A stretch of 64,000 bases of DNA from Cylicocyclus nassatus. Its lineage: Eukaryota > Nematoda > Chromadorea > Rhabditida > Strongylidae. Under the pieces are notes generated by a model. It did no database searches. It worked only from the letters and a program-made list of their open reading frames with translations, and was not told the origin of the DNA. Of this stretch, positions 49,401 through 60,100 are shown piece after piece (the stretch's first letter is position 1; each line of letters opens with the position of its first letter). The position numbers were made by a program, and so were the translations under genes. Location: NCBI GenBank assembly GCA_958299035.1, contig CATQJL010000001.1, forward strand, positions 50,904,461 through 50,968,460, in the 5' to 3' direction.

Positions 49401-51891
49401 AGAAAATACAAAAGCAGTGGAGAATATGACGACGAAGCCCCCATGCGATGATCGTAAGGTGATAATCGTACAGTGCCTTGAATAAGGTCGTATAACCCAC
49501 AATATTTAAGGAAATTTCTGTGCTTGTTTTGTCAGAGCAGGCGATAGCTGCCATTGCCGCGCTGATGGGTATCTCTTCGGCAATGGCCGACAGAGAATTT
49601 TCAAGGTAGAACTTAACTTTGTGTAAGCTCTAATCCGCTTGTTCTAATGTTCAGAACAATTGCAATTCCCTCAGAAAAAGAGAAGTCGGTAGATGATATG
49701 TCACGTAGGTAAGACCGAATATTTCACGAGTTTGAAAACCATGGGAAAAAATCATAGTGTACCTCATAAATCAAGTTTGCAAACCTTAGAAAAGCCTATA
49801 AAACTAGTGCCTAAGGCTTGAGGACCTGACGATAGAGGTATAGCGGGTGCTGGCGAATCGCTGATGTCTGCGCTGCCTTTAGCTGCTTGTGGCTGCTGTG
49901 CTGGGTACGCTTTGGGTGCAAGAACAAGTAGCTTTACCCATTACTATGCTTAGCTTAGGCCATTAGGAAAGTAAGTCTGGAGAACTACCAAAATTGAATA
50001 TTATGTTTATATGAGGTTTATAATAGGCAACTTGTCCTCATCAAAAATTTTTCTCTATAACAAGCATAAAATGGCAAACTAAGTGATGCATATACTGAGA
50101 AAACTATAATCATCTGACAAATTTTCCAAGAGAGTGTCTCATTAGAACCTTGATGTGTGCTTGAGGCAACAACTGAACTATCTAGGTCATAGCTGCCATT
50201 AATCTATTGAGATGTACTGGTAACATCCCACTCATTTGCTAAAACCCTCAAGCTTTTCATAGTTACTTTGATTTGATTATATGCTTCTGAAGTCCTGTTC
50301 AGTTGTTCTTCATTCGTCGACTTTGTCAATTTTTGACTGATTTTCTTATCGACGCATTTGCATTTTGACCTTGCAAATTTGTCATGGTTCAGTATCGCAA
50401 CAAGTGCTCTAGAAATTCTTCAGAATTTCAAAAATATGTCAAAAAGGGACAAATCCGAGCAAAATCAGCGTTAGCGCATGAAGCATCTGAGAGAAGCTCA
50501 ACAAATGCGAGTTTCATATCGCGTAGCAGCGAGGAACAGCTACGAGCAGCAAGCAGCACGTAGAGCAGCGCAGCATCGCTAGCTATGGTGGGTCTGTTCG
50601 GCGTTGGCTGCAGCAGCTAGAAGCAGCAGCGTCGCCTGGCGTCAATCGATATGCACAAAAGGCGTTGCTGCTGGCAGCATCTTATCCGCAGCTATAGCCA
50701 CCCATCGTCAGGCTTCATACATACCTGACGATGGGTAGCTATAGCTGACGATGTGTCGCTGCTAGCAGCAACGCTTCTCATACGTATCGATTGCAGCCAA
50801 GCGACGCTGCTGCTCCTAGCTGCTGCAGCCAACGCGAAACAGACCCGTTATAGCTAGCGATGCTGCGCTGCTTCTAGCTGCTCCCTGCTGGTCGTTGCTG
50901 CTCCTCGCTGCTACGCGATATGAAGCTCACTTTTTGTGAGCTTTTCTCAGCTGCTCCATGCTGCTACCAGCTGATTTCACTCGGATTTGCCCCTATCTAC
51001 TATTTTTTTGTGTTTCCAAAGGATTTCCAGAGTATTTATTGCGATAAGTGAACTGTGAAAATTTTGCGAGACGATTAAAAATACAAGTATATAGGTGAAC
51101 AAATCAGTCTGAACGAGATAAATCCATAAGACCTCTGGAATCAAAATAATATGAATAGAGTACAATGAACAGTCAGAGGCAGATATCTATCAAGGAAAAT
51201 ATTAGGATGTCGCTGGCCCACTTATACAATACGGCGGTGGATAGACCTAGTTTAATTGTTGCCTTAAGCACACTAGGGGTCATGTGTGATATTCAAATTA
51301 ACATCTGTCAAACTGTATCAATTTCTTTAGTAAATGAAGCATCTGTGCGCTGTGTGCTTATTACAAACAAAATATGATAGTAATAATAGTGAGCTATATT
51401 TCATGATTCATGATCTCCAGCGATGAAATTCACTCAATTCATTTCTCCGCTGATCTGAATCAGTGGGAGGGCTAATAATTCGCTCTCGCACCTAAAATGC
51501 ACCCATGCCAGCAGCTACCGGCAGCTACAAGCAGCGTAGACAGCAGCGATTCGCCAATACCCGCCATACCTCTATCGTCAGGTATGTATGAAGCCTCAGG
51601 TATATCTCAAACCTAACTCCGAAATCTTGGATATTCAGCATACCGGCCAGGTTGGGTGCAGGAACAAGCGAAATTTCCTCAATAAGAGCCTCGTCATCAG
51701 AAGACATACCTGCATTTTTGACAAGCACGCCGATGCAGATTTCAAGTCAGGAATCTCCAAAACAGGAACGTACTGCGGAGGGTTCATCCTCGCACGATTC
51801 CTCATCATTGGGCGATGAATTCACCAAAGCAATCACAACTTATGACGTGCAAAGAATTTTAAAGGAACGCGCAATAGTGCGCTACCAGTAA
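37445..51891 (+). CDS. Extended-Tudor-domain protein with predicted transmembrane segment
   Basis: Inferred model of 15 phase-consistent exons: 37445-37650, 38630-38724, 38763-38870, 45462-45556, 45605-45689, 45735-45833, 45888-45999, 46088-46126, 46434-46549, 46602-46743, 46798-46867, 49345-49453, 49536-49605, 49655-49708 and 51639-51891. The N-terminus has a hydrophobic stretch (LPALMGVAAWAAS). One complete extended Tudor domain follows: an SN-like entry (EVKIGREGYFDGFISSAQ), the core (VYLVDYGMRQLVNARSLYEMP, then PPQAF) and a closing FVCDQMTVYDAS. Next come a linker, a strong membrane segment (VVLVCVFGILMVVASIMIVI) followed by a basic run, and a Ser/Thr/Pro-rich tail. Tudor domains bind methyl-arginine and are common in small-RNA and germ-granule proteins. 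Weak points are a 38-nt intron at 38725-38762, the tiny 46088 exon, and a possible donor at the terminal CAGTAAGT. It could be two genes; the Tudor part is secure. Confidence 0.6.
39400..44389 (-). pseudogene. RTE endonuclease-reverse transcriptase, frameshifted and split
   Basis: The start is near 44389 (MESSFNLGRATGKAAP). The APE-type endonuclease shows ICTYNARTL, GLTETRRHH, VGDFNAKTG and GSDHRLLRAKF. The reverse transcriptase shows NYRPICLLSVVYKLF, LTFIDLKKAFDSVE and the catalytic LRFADDIVLIT near 42270. The C-terminus, after the inserted element, includes IARDRDEWRHHWYPL. The reading frame changes near 44000, 42620 and 42225, and a TA-flanked element splits it at 41602, so it cannot make the protein as it stands. 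The long plus-strand frames opposite it are not genes. Confidence 0.9.
39554..41601. mobile_element. 2,048-bp DNA element inserted in the RTE, TA duplication
   Basis: The ends are CTCAGACACTTTTTCCGACG and its exact inverse. TA flanks both (39552-39553, 41602-41603), and deleting one TA plus the element restores a continuous RTE codon series at the junction. Subterminal regions are rich in GCGCGCC and GGGCGGCGCGCC repeats. The interior has no recognisable transposase, only frames up to 122 codons, so it is probably non-autonomous. A TA target suggests the Tc1/mariner class. Confidence 0.85.
47769..49097. mobile_element. 1,329-bp hAT-type element with 8-bp duplication
   Basis: The ends are CAGGGTCAAGC and its inverse GCTTGACCCTG. 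CCTCGAAC is duplicated exactly on both sides (47761-47768 and 49098-49105). An 8-bp duplication and a CAGGG start are classic hAT features. Inside, TTTACGACCCCCC and ATTTAGATGCGA motifs are repeated in both orientations. No transposase frame is visible, so it is non-autonomous. It occupies the Tudor gene intron 46868-49344. Confidence 0.85.
49815..51597. mobile_element. Nested Harbinger-like foldback complex rich in GCAGC
   Basis: The outer arms are inverted copies of about 115 bp. The left runs GGCTTGAGGACCTGACGATA and the right, inverted, runs GGCTTCATACATACCTGACG; both continue into GTATxGCGGGT, TGGCGAATCGCTG and GCTGC-rich sequence. The trinucleotides outside are TAA and TCA. A second foldback (50449-50990) lies inside: arms with GCGTAGCAGCGAGGA and GCAGCGTCGCC pair across a loop that contains another copy of the same terminal sequence (near 50712). 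All of this lies in the last intron of the Tudor gene. Confidence 0.6.
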
Positions 51892-54136
51892 GTTGTCCGT
51901 ATGCTTTTGAAACCTAGCGCCTTGATTAAATAACATTTATCTGAAAGTCTTGGAAGATGTCTATACCGGTAAACTTATTAGTTCTGAAAGGCGCTAGAAA
52001 TGATCAGCTTTGAACAAAAATTTATTGTCCTGAGAAAACATCAATTCGTTTAGTTACCCAAAAGAGCTCAACAGCACATCTCTCTCAAGCTTCTATAGTG
52101 CTGCAAGCACGTAGTTTGATGAAGAAGACAAATGTCAGACTAAGAGTGCAACTTCATTCTGCTCTTTAAAATCTCGCAACTCTTGTTCTTATTGTTTGTA
52201 ACATCAAAATCTATTTAATAAATTCTTTTCTGAGCGGCGCAGAAGTTGACAAAGGAATCGTTTATGGAAAAAGCGTCAATCACAAAGCAATGAGGAATGA
52301 TACGTGAAAAATGAGGACCAGAAGTAGATAGTTTACACTCTGTTTATGGACGGAGACTAACCAGTAAGTAGTGTGACATTGCAAAGCACCAGATTTGGGT
52401 CAGTTTCTAACTGACGAGTTAGAAGCGAGCATAGGATTTACAAACACAGATTATGCACCCCATACATATCTACACGTTTGAAGACCAAAGCGAATGGATT
52501 GTGTTCCGAACGGAAAGGTATATCAAAACTGTTGAAAGGCAAACTGAAGAAAATTGAGGGAAGAATTGAGGAAAGCAGGTTACAAAAAACAAGGAATAAA
52601 GTGGGCAGCATTGCAGCAAACCGAGGACAGATGAACGCATTTTCGAACTGGATGTTGAAGTCATCACCTGGCACGATTCATACACATCAATGCCCAGCTG
52701 TAGCACTAAGAGTCGAATGCATAGAAAAGTGCTTCACAGACTGCTAATTTATTGACTTGGCACAGATGGTGAAATCAAAATCAAATAATCCAAAAGCTTT
52801 CCGGCGGACTAATGGTAAACGGGTGGCGGTCAAGATGAACGATAGCATGTGCCAGCCGCCAGCTGGGTACCGTACGCGGTGCGCTGATCGCTCCGCCCCC
52901 TTCTTAATTAGCCTAGGAATGCGCTGCAGCTATTGGAAAATTCTCTAATACTTCGCTCATGCTTCTTCAGTTGGTTGCAATTTGGGTAAGAGTAGATTTT
53001 CAAAATTTCACTTAAATTGAAAATCAGTTTTCAGATCATTTTTCATTATAAAATTAGTTCGCAAGCTCTTTCTAATGTATTTCAATTATTTGTTCCTAGT
53101 AGGCTTGTCCAAAATGATTTTACATTGCAAGCATGAGGAAATTGTTTCGAAAATGCTTGGAAAAGTGTTTTTTTTTATTCACATCTTTTACCATATTGAA
53201 TATGCTTCGTTGTGCACTCTCAAGTTTAGTTCAAAAAGAAGTCAGCTTATCGAGAAATACTATTATTATTGCTGAAATGACCAACACCATCATCTCTTTT
53301 ATCGGAAAAGTAAGTTTTAAATCCCTGACCATAGCTAAAAACAGATTTCATTGCGACGAGATTTCAAAACAAGCATTATAGGTGAATTTTGTTTCAAGCA
53401 AACTAACTCGTTTTGCAAATATGCGGTCATACACAAATTTTCCAGATTTCAGGAAAATCATACTACACTTATAAATTTTCGAATCTGCTTTAAATATCGA
53501 AATTCTTTTATTTTGCTTCCAAAAACTGCTATCCTCAATATAAATCGATCTGTGACACAGTCGAAATTACGTGTGAACTAGTCGTAAGGTGTGAGGTCAC
53601 TCAAACAATCATGCCTGAGGTGTTCTAGATTGATTTCATACTCCAGAGTTAAATATCCAGGAGTCACTCGGTCATTCATAGGTGAATCAGCAAATCTCTC
53701 GAATATCACGACCAACACATCAGCTGTTCTTTGATTGCCAAAAAATCAAAACAAGATTCCGTAAATAGTCAAGCTTCATCCCAGCTTGCAACAAGCTTAT
53801 ATTTCACTATCAAAAGTTATTTTTAATTGACGGTATCGACCGAGAAACTCGTCCGCCGGAGTAGGGCGGAACTTCGAGCGAACACGTTATTGCCAGTTCA
53901 TGACCCCGCGCGCTGCTGTTACCAGCTATCGTTCATCTTGACATATACCCATGGTAAATGGGAGAAAAGAGTTGAAAAAATCTCCCAGCATAAACTTTTG
54001 CGATAAGGGATGCAACATCTCGATTCAGTCTTGTAAACGAATGATAGATTGATAAGAACAAAAAGAGCAAGGCAAGCAAACAGAGAGTATAAATAAAGGA
54101 AAGAAAGAACTAGATACACATTTTTGGTCCTGCAAA
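51892..54136. other. Convergent intergenic region, no confident gene
   Basis: The Tudor gene (plus) and PACS gene (minus) converge here. A plus-strand frame at 52478-52747 is lysine-rich (KGISKLLKGKLKKIEGRIEE) and could be a further Tudor-gene exon if the CAGTAAGT at its end is used as a donor, but no family match supports it. The rest is AT-rich with nothing recognised. Confidence 0.35.
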
Positions 54137-57100
54137 TTAAAGCGCGGTAGGCGATGCATTGTGGGTGATAAGTGAAAGAGGAAAAGACTTGATGTGTGTT
54201 TGCCACTGCGAACTACACTGGAAATACCGAACACGATCGTATGTGAAACCGTCAACGCTGACTGTAACGGAAGTAGTAATGACGCTTGTAATATAGCTTC
54301 AAAAAAATTGCAAACCTGTCAAATCGTTGTGCTTACTCGCACCACTGCAGAGTAAACGTGATACTGCTGCCACTTGGACTGGCGGATTGTCTGCCTCAGA
54401 TTTCTAAAAAGTTCATTACACAAATGCCATTAAAATACAGCTTGGTTGCACGCATTGTGTATACCTGTCCTTTCTTCATGCCTAGCTTTTGAAGCATTTT
54501 TTCTTTCCTCTTTTCCTTCACAAAAGACAGCGACAACAGAGGCTGATTGCAAGCCCTATCATGAAAATGGTGTTCAAAGAATTTTTCTTTCTTCAAAAAC
54601 ATGAATTACCGTGTGATGACAAGTGTGCGGAATGTTGCTTTCATAGATCCCTTACCATCTTTTTTGGAGTTTGGCGTAGAGGTCGCATTCGCTGCGTTGA
54701 AGTTCTCCTAAAAGCTTTGCTAGAATTACCACACTATATAACAGCCTGACGACAAAGACACGAATGTAGGACAATTCACTAAACGATAGTAAGAAATGAA
54801 GATTTTTCATTCCGAATGCTGATGTTAGGTTGACATACGGCTAATGCTTTATTTTTTTCTCAAGTTTTTCACTTAACAAACACTAGGAATTTTCTGATTT
54901 ACTTTAGCCTGATGATTTACCGAATAAGGTGGATTACACTATCACCAAAAGCTCCTCCCCCTTTGATGATCAATAATCAACCGGGGGGCACGCGGAAAGC
55001 GACAATGCCCGCAAAATGCAAACATTGTAAAATCGCTCTTACTAACTTTTAGAAATTTTACTTGTGGCATCGAGCCATTATCTACCCCCACCCCCACCCC
55101 CCTACCTTAAAGGCAGTGTCTAAGCAAAAAGTCGTTTTCGAGATTTTGCGCTTACCTGGGCCTATTCGCTATGCTGAATCCAAAAATCAACACTGGAGAG
55201 CGCGAAAACGGCGAAAAAAGGCTCTAAGGGAGGAGGGAAATCGCAGGTGGGCGGGGCCGTTCACACCGTGACGTCACTCTCCCAGGCTTTAGGAGCGATC
55301 TTCTTGGTTCCGATTTTATGTCATGCGTTTCGCGGTTAGCTGGTAGTGATGTTAGGGTGACTAGAGGAAGCAAGAAGATCGCTCCTGAAGCTGGGAGAGT
55401 GACGCCACTATGTGAACAGCCCCGCCCACCTGCAATTTCCCTCCTCCGTTGAAGCCCTTTTTCGCCGTTTTCGCGCTTTCCAGTGTTGATTTTCGGATTC
55501 AGCATGGAAAATAGGCCCAGGTAAGCACAAAATCTCAAAATCGACTTTTTGCTTGGACACTGCCTTTAACGCTGTGTCACTTTAGCACCGAAGAGTCACA
55601 AAATTTGGGGATTGTCGCCTCCCGCATCACACCATGATCAACCAATTAATCATCATAAGCGAACTCGGTGCTTTCATTAAAGGCAGCGTCCACCCAGAAT
55701 TTGGCCCCCCATGTTTTCGTCATTCTGTGGCCTTTCCGTGGCCCTGATTACAGTCCCAAACTTCAAACTCTCTAAAATTCACAAAAAAAAACCGATTCTT
55801 GGGGACCTGGTCTTGAGGGCGCGGACGAGTTTCGAATTGCTCGTCCCCGTCGGCAGGCCAGCGGGAAGGAGCTGCAACTGCATGGGTGCAGTTGCATTGC
55901 ATTGTGCAGTCTGCAGCTTCTGCTCACTCCTTGTCAATACGTGTTGGGAGGCACGTATTGACAAGGTAGTGAGCAGTCCCTGGTGGGCGGAGTCTGATAT
56001 CAAACTCCGCCCAGCCAGGGACTTTCAGGCCCCTTATCTCCATTCAGAGACAATGTCAGAAGACCGGACCAACGCAGATGCCCCTTTTCTGGGGCCTACA
56101 TTCAGCATCGACACTAATCGGAGGGGGTTAGGTTTAGCTGGACCGCCTTTAAGTAAAGCAATTGTTTTGGAAAAGTGAAAAAGATGAAATGGGTGAAAAG
56201 ATCATGACAAGTGACATCCGAAGACATACTTAGGCAACTTTTTGCTGCCAGCATAAGTAAACGCGGTAATTGCTTTAGAAGTTTTGGAAAAACAAAAAAT
56301 TGCGGGATGAAGAGCCAAATGCGGCGTGTGATATTCCAACCGAATGAGTTCATGATTCTCTGTGAATATACAGTGCAAATGTATAGATATTTTGAAAATG
56401 TAAAGACAACTCACATTTGACTGATCACGGCCAAGCCAGTACTCTACATGCATCTCATGCGCATCAGTACGGATATGCGGGCTGTTTGGTGGTGAGCTGC
56501 TTAGGCCTGAAGAATCAGTATAAACGAAACAGCTGTAGGAAGCTATTTTCAATCATGCGTCTTGACTTGGTCCACTAATGAGACAATATACTAGAAAGGA
56601 CTGACCCCACCCCTTCTATGTTCTGTGACAATTTGACAGTAAGCCGCTGAATTTATTATTGTCACTTCACGCATTCATCAAATCCAAACGACAGAAAATT
56701 CTAGGCTGGATATGCTGCAGCTTTACTACTTGAATCTGTCGTTTCCAAGCCACATCCTCCAACTAGTATTTGGCAAATTTTCCTCTGTTCTCAAGCTGCA
56801 CCGACGTGAGAATGTTCCAGTCGTTCGAAAAAGTCGCAGTCGTGAATCGGAGGGCTTGTGCTACTCGTCATGCTGTTTCTCTGCTTTTCAATCTTTGTAA
56901 TGAAAAAGAAACCGTTTTCTTATTAAAACTACAGGGCCTAGTGAAAATCAGTATTCAAACTTCAAAGACCACAACTGAGATACCCAGGAATTAGAAATAT
57001 CAAAAAAAGGTGTAGCGAAAGCTGTTTGGATAAATCAAACATTCCCAAAAGATTACACCCTAAGTCCGGCGAAATTATGCTGTCTCTAAATGCAATGATG

Positions 57101-60100
57101 CTTCAAAAGACTCCAGCATAGCTGTCGGAGGGAAATGGTTTTTTGGGCGCTAGGATGTACGTCTTGATCAAGTCATAAGCCAGGAGAGGCGGATGCGGCA
57201 GCTAAAACTGTGAAGGGCGTTGGAAGCATAGCTACCGTTATACTAAACATCAAACATCAATTAGTAATGTATGGTGGCGATTCTTACTTAGATAAAAGTA
57301 GAGGGAAGCGTAACCAGAATCGATTATACTGTGCTTAACAACGACGAGATTACCTTGTACTCTTTTCAAAAGCGACTCAATTCAATCAATTCAACCCGCA
57401 CATAAAAATGCCAAAAATAAAGAGCCGAAAAGAAAGGATTATTTAGATTACGACAAATATGGAATCCGATATTTCCAACCTGCAAAAGAGTACATCTTAT
57501 ATATAAAGCTGAATGTCTGTATGTCTGTATGTCTGTCTGTATGTCTGTACGTATGTGCGGAATAGAAATTTTTATTTCTGAACCGATTTGGACCAAACTT
57601 GGCACACATATACTTCGGGGCAGGGAGCGTGTCATAGGCTACTTTTCGTTATCGATCGATATCGATTTTATCGATTTTTTGCAAAATTTGAGCTACGGGG
57701 CTGGGAGTTGGCACAGGGGGTAATCGAGCATGCTGATTACGAATATAATAATGACAGGGCCGGGCGGAGCCGGGTTTGCCAGCTAGTTTCATATAATGTG
57801 AATCGTGTCAAGCAGTCAAATTTAGTACAAAATCTAAAGCATAGTCAAAATATATCAGAAAGAGAGCCTGTAAAGAAGTGAGCTCTCGAATACGATATGC
57901 TACCGACAGTAAACTTGAAATAAAATGGTGTGAAAGAAAAATTCGCACATTCACGCTAGTGGATTTGAAGTGGAACAGATACTGTAAAAAGTGAAAGATA
58001 AGGTATGAGAAAAGTGGGAAAAATTAGAGAAAAAAACTTTGTTAAAAAATTCAATACTTGCCTGCAGAGCATTCACGCTCGCGTTCTCGGGAGAGAGCAA
58101 CATCTTTTTCGTAATCCAAAGCGCGTGGAGATGAATAAGCAGACGCTGTATCTTCATCCTCGCTACTGTGACCGACTCGCACTTCGGTGAGAAACGGTAC
58201 AAAAACGCGGCCTGCATCAGCCTAAACATGCTCATGCTCCTAAGAACGTGTAAAAGCTTACTGACTATGCTGTACTACTTCGAAGAAACGATTTTTCGAT
58301 GACCTGATGCGCCACGCTAGATAGACAAACTCCAAATATATAATGCAAGTAATTTAAAAGTACATTTGCAACATGTCAAATAAGCAATACGAGCTTACCT
58401 CTTGACCCCTCTCGGTCATTTGCAGCAATGCTTCACCAATGGGCAGATTCAAGCAAGTGCCTCCGCTTTTCAGCCACGCATTCATTTTGTCAATGATAGA
58501 CTGCTTCTCCGCATAACTGATCTCCGGCCACCTCTCCCATATGTCTCGACATAGTTGGTCAAGTGTTACGTCCAGTCCTTAAATGTTATCCACTTCTGGT
58601 TGCTAGCGTTGCGTCACCAAAAAAAACAGAACCTTCGATGAGTTTCGCGATGAGAGAATGAGGTGCGGGGATCACAGCAAATCGAAGATAATGCAACCAA
58701 TTACTTGAAGACTTGTGATGTAGACATTCAACATATGCTCGTAGGATCTAGAAAGAATCTTTGCATTTACCAGATTAGCACCACTTTTATAAGTTACCTG
58801 CCCCATAAATCTGTCGCCTCCTATGACTCCAACCCAAGTTATGGGAGGATTAGACGAGTTAGAGTTACAACTGAATAAGAAAAACTGAGACTAGAAAACA
58901 CAAGATTCAGAGATGCAAAAATAAACCCACAAGCTCAGAATTTTATTCACGATTTGACCGATAGCTTGTTTGACTGCGTTTGCAGATGGACAGTTTACGG
59001 TGGCAACAGATATATTAGCGAGATGAGGTAGATCTGAGTAGGAGCATAACCAACATCCAGATTTCGCAGCAGGATAAGTAGAAAGCAGCGTCGTCAGCTA
59101 AAAATTTGAATTTGGAGCAACTAAGAACTGAACCGAAATCTGTCAGCAGATCGGAGCTAATCAATGGAACAAACAGAACGGCTGAAAGTGGTTTCACCAT
59201 CCAAATCTCCCACCTCGCCAACGTGTTTCTCTGCCGTTGCCACTAGCCGATCTTTATCTGCTTTCTTGGCAATTGATCCAGTGGTAAGAGAATGTGAGAT
59301 TCCACCGAGAGATGTGCTTTGCACAAGCGGAGCACTACTTGTTGAGCCGATTCGCGACTGTTTTGTACCGCTCTAAAACTGATCAATGCATTGACTCGTA
59401 CCTTCAGCACAAATTTTTGAAAATCCTCACGTTCGGCCCTTTTGCACGAATCCCATTGCCCTGGAGCATTTCAAAAAAAAAACGGGTTTAATTTTTCGTT
59501 GTTTTTTTTTTGAACTGTTTCATACCAATGACCATACAATGTACCCTAAAATCCCATAGATAGGAGCGGTTTAATTTACCGGTGAAAAATGAATTGGAAT
59601 GAATTGAAATTAAATGCAGTCACCCCTCTAACTTGATAGATGGATAAATAAAAGTCGGAGAAGAAGTTTAGAAGAAGCTCCGCCCCTCAACTCTAAACCC
59701 CGCCCACTCAATAAACAATTCATATAGAAATTCCGAGATTCCGTTAAAATCGCTATTTTTCTATATGAAATGTTTATTAAGTGGGCGGGGTTTAGAGTTG
59801 AGGGGCGGAGCTTCTTCTAAACTCTTCTCCGATTTTTATTTATCCATCCATCAGGTTAGAGGGGTGACTGCATTCAATTTCAATTCATTCCAATTCATTT
59901 TTCACCGGTAAATTAAACCGCTCTTATCTATGGGATTTTAGAATAGCTCTTCTCTCTGTGCAACATATGAGCAAAAAGACGACTACAAGTTCAACTGCAT
60001 CTTCTGTCAAATTCTCCAAAAATAAAATAACAAAGCTGCGGTGAAAAATATTGCTAGAATGCATCAGACTAAAAAATAGTGCATTTGTTGAAGTTACTTG

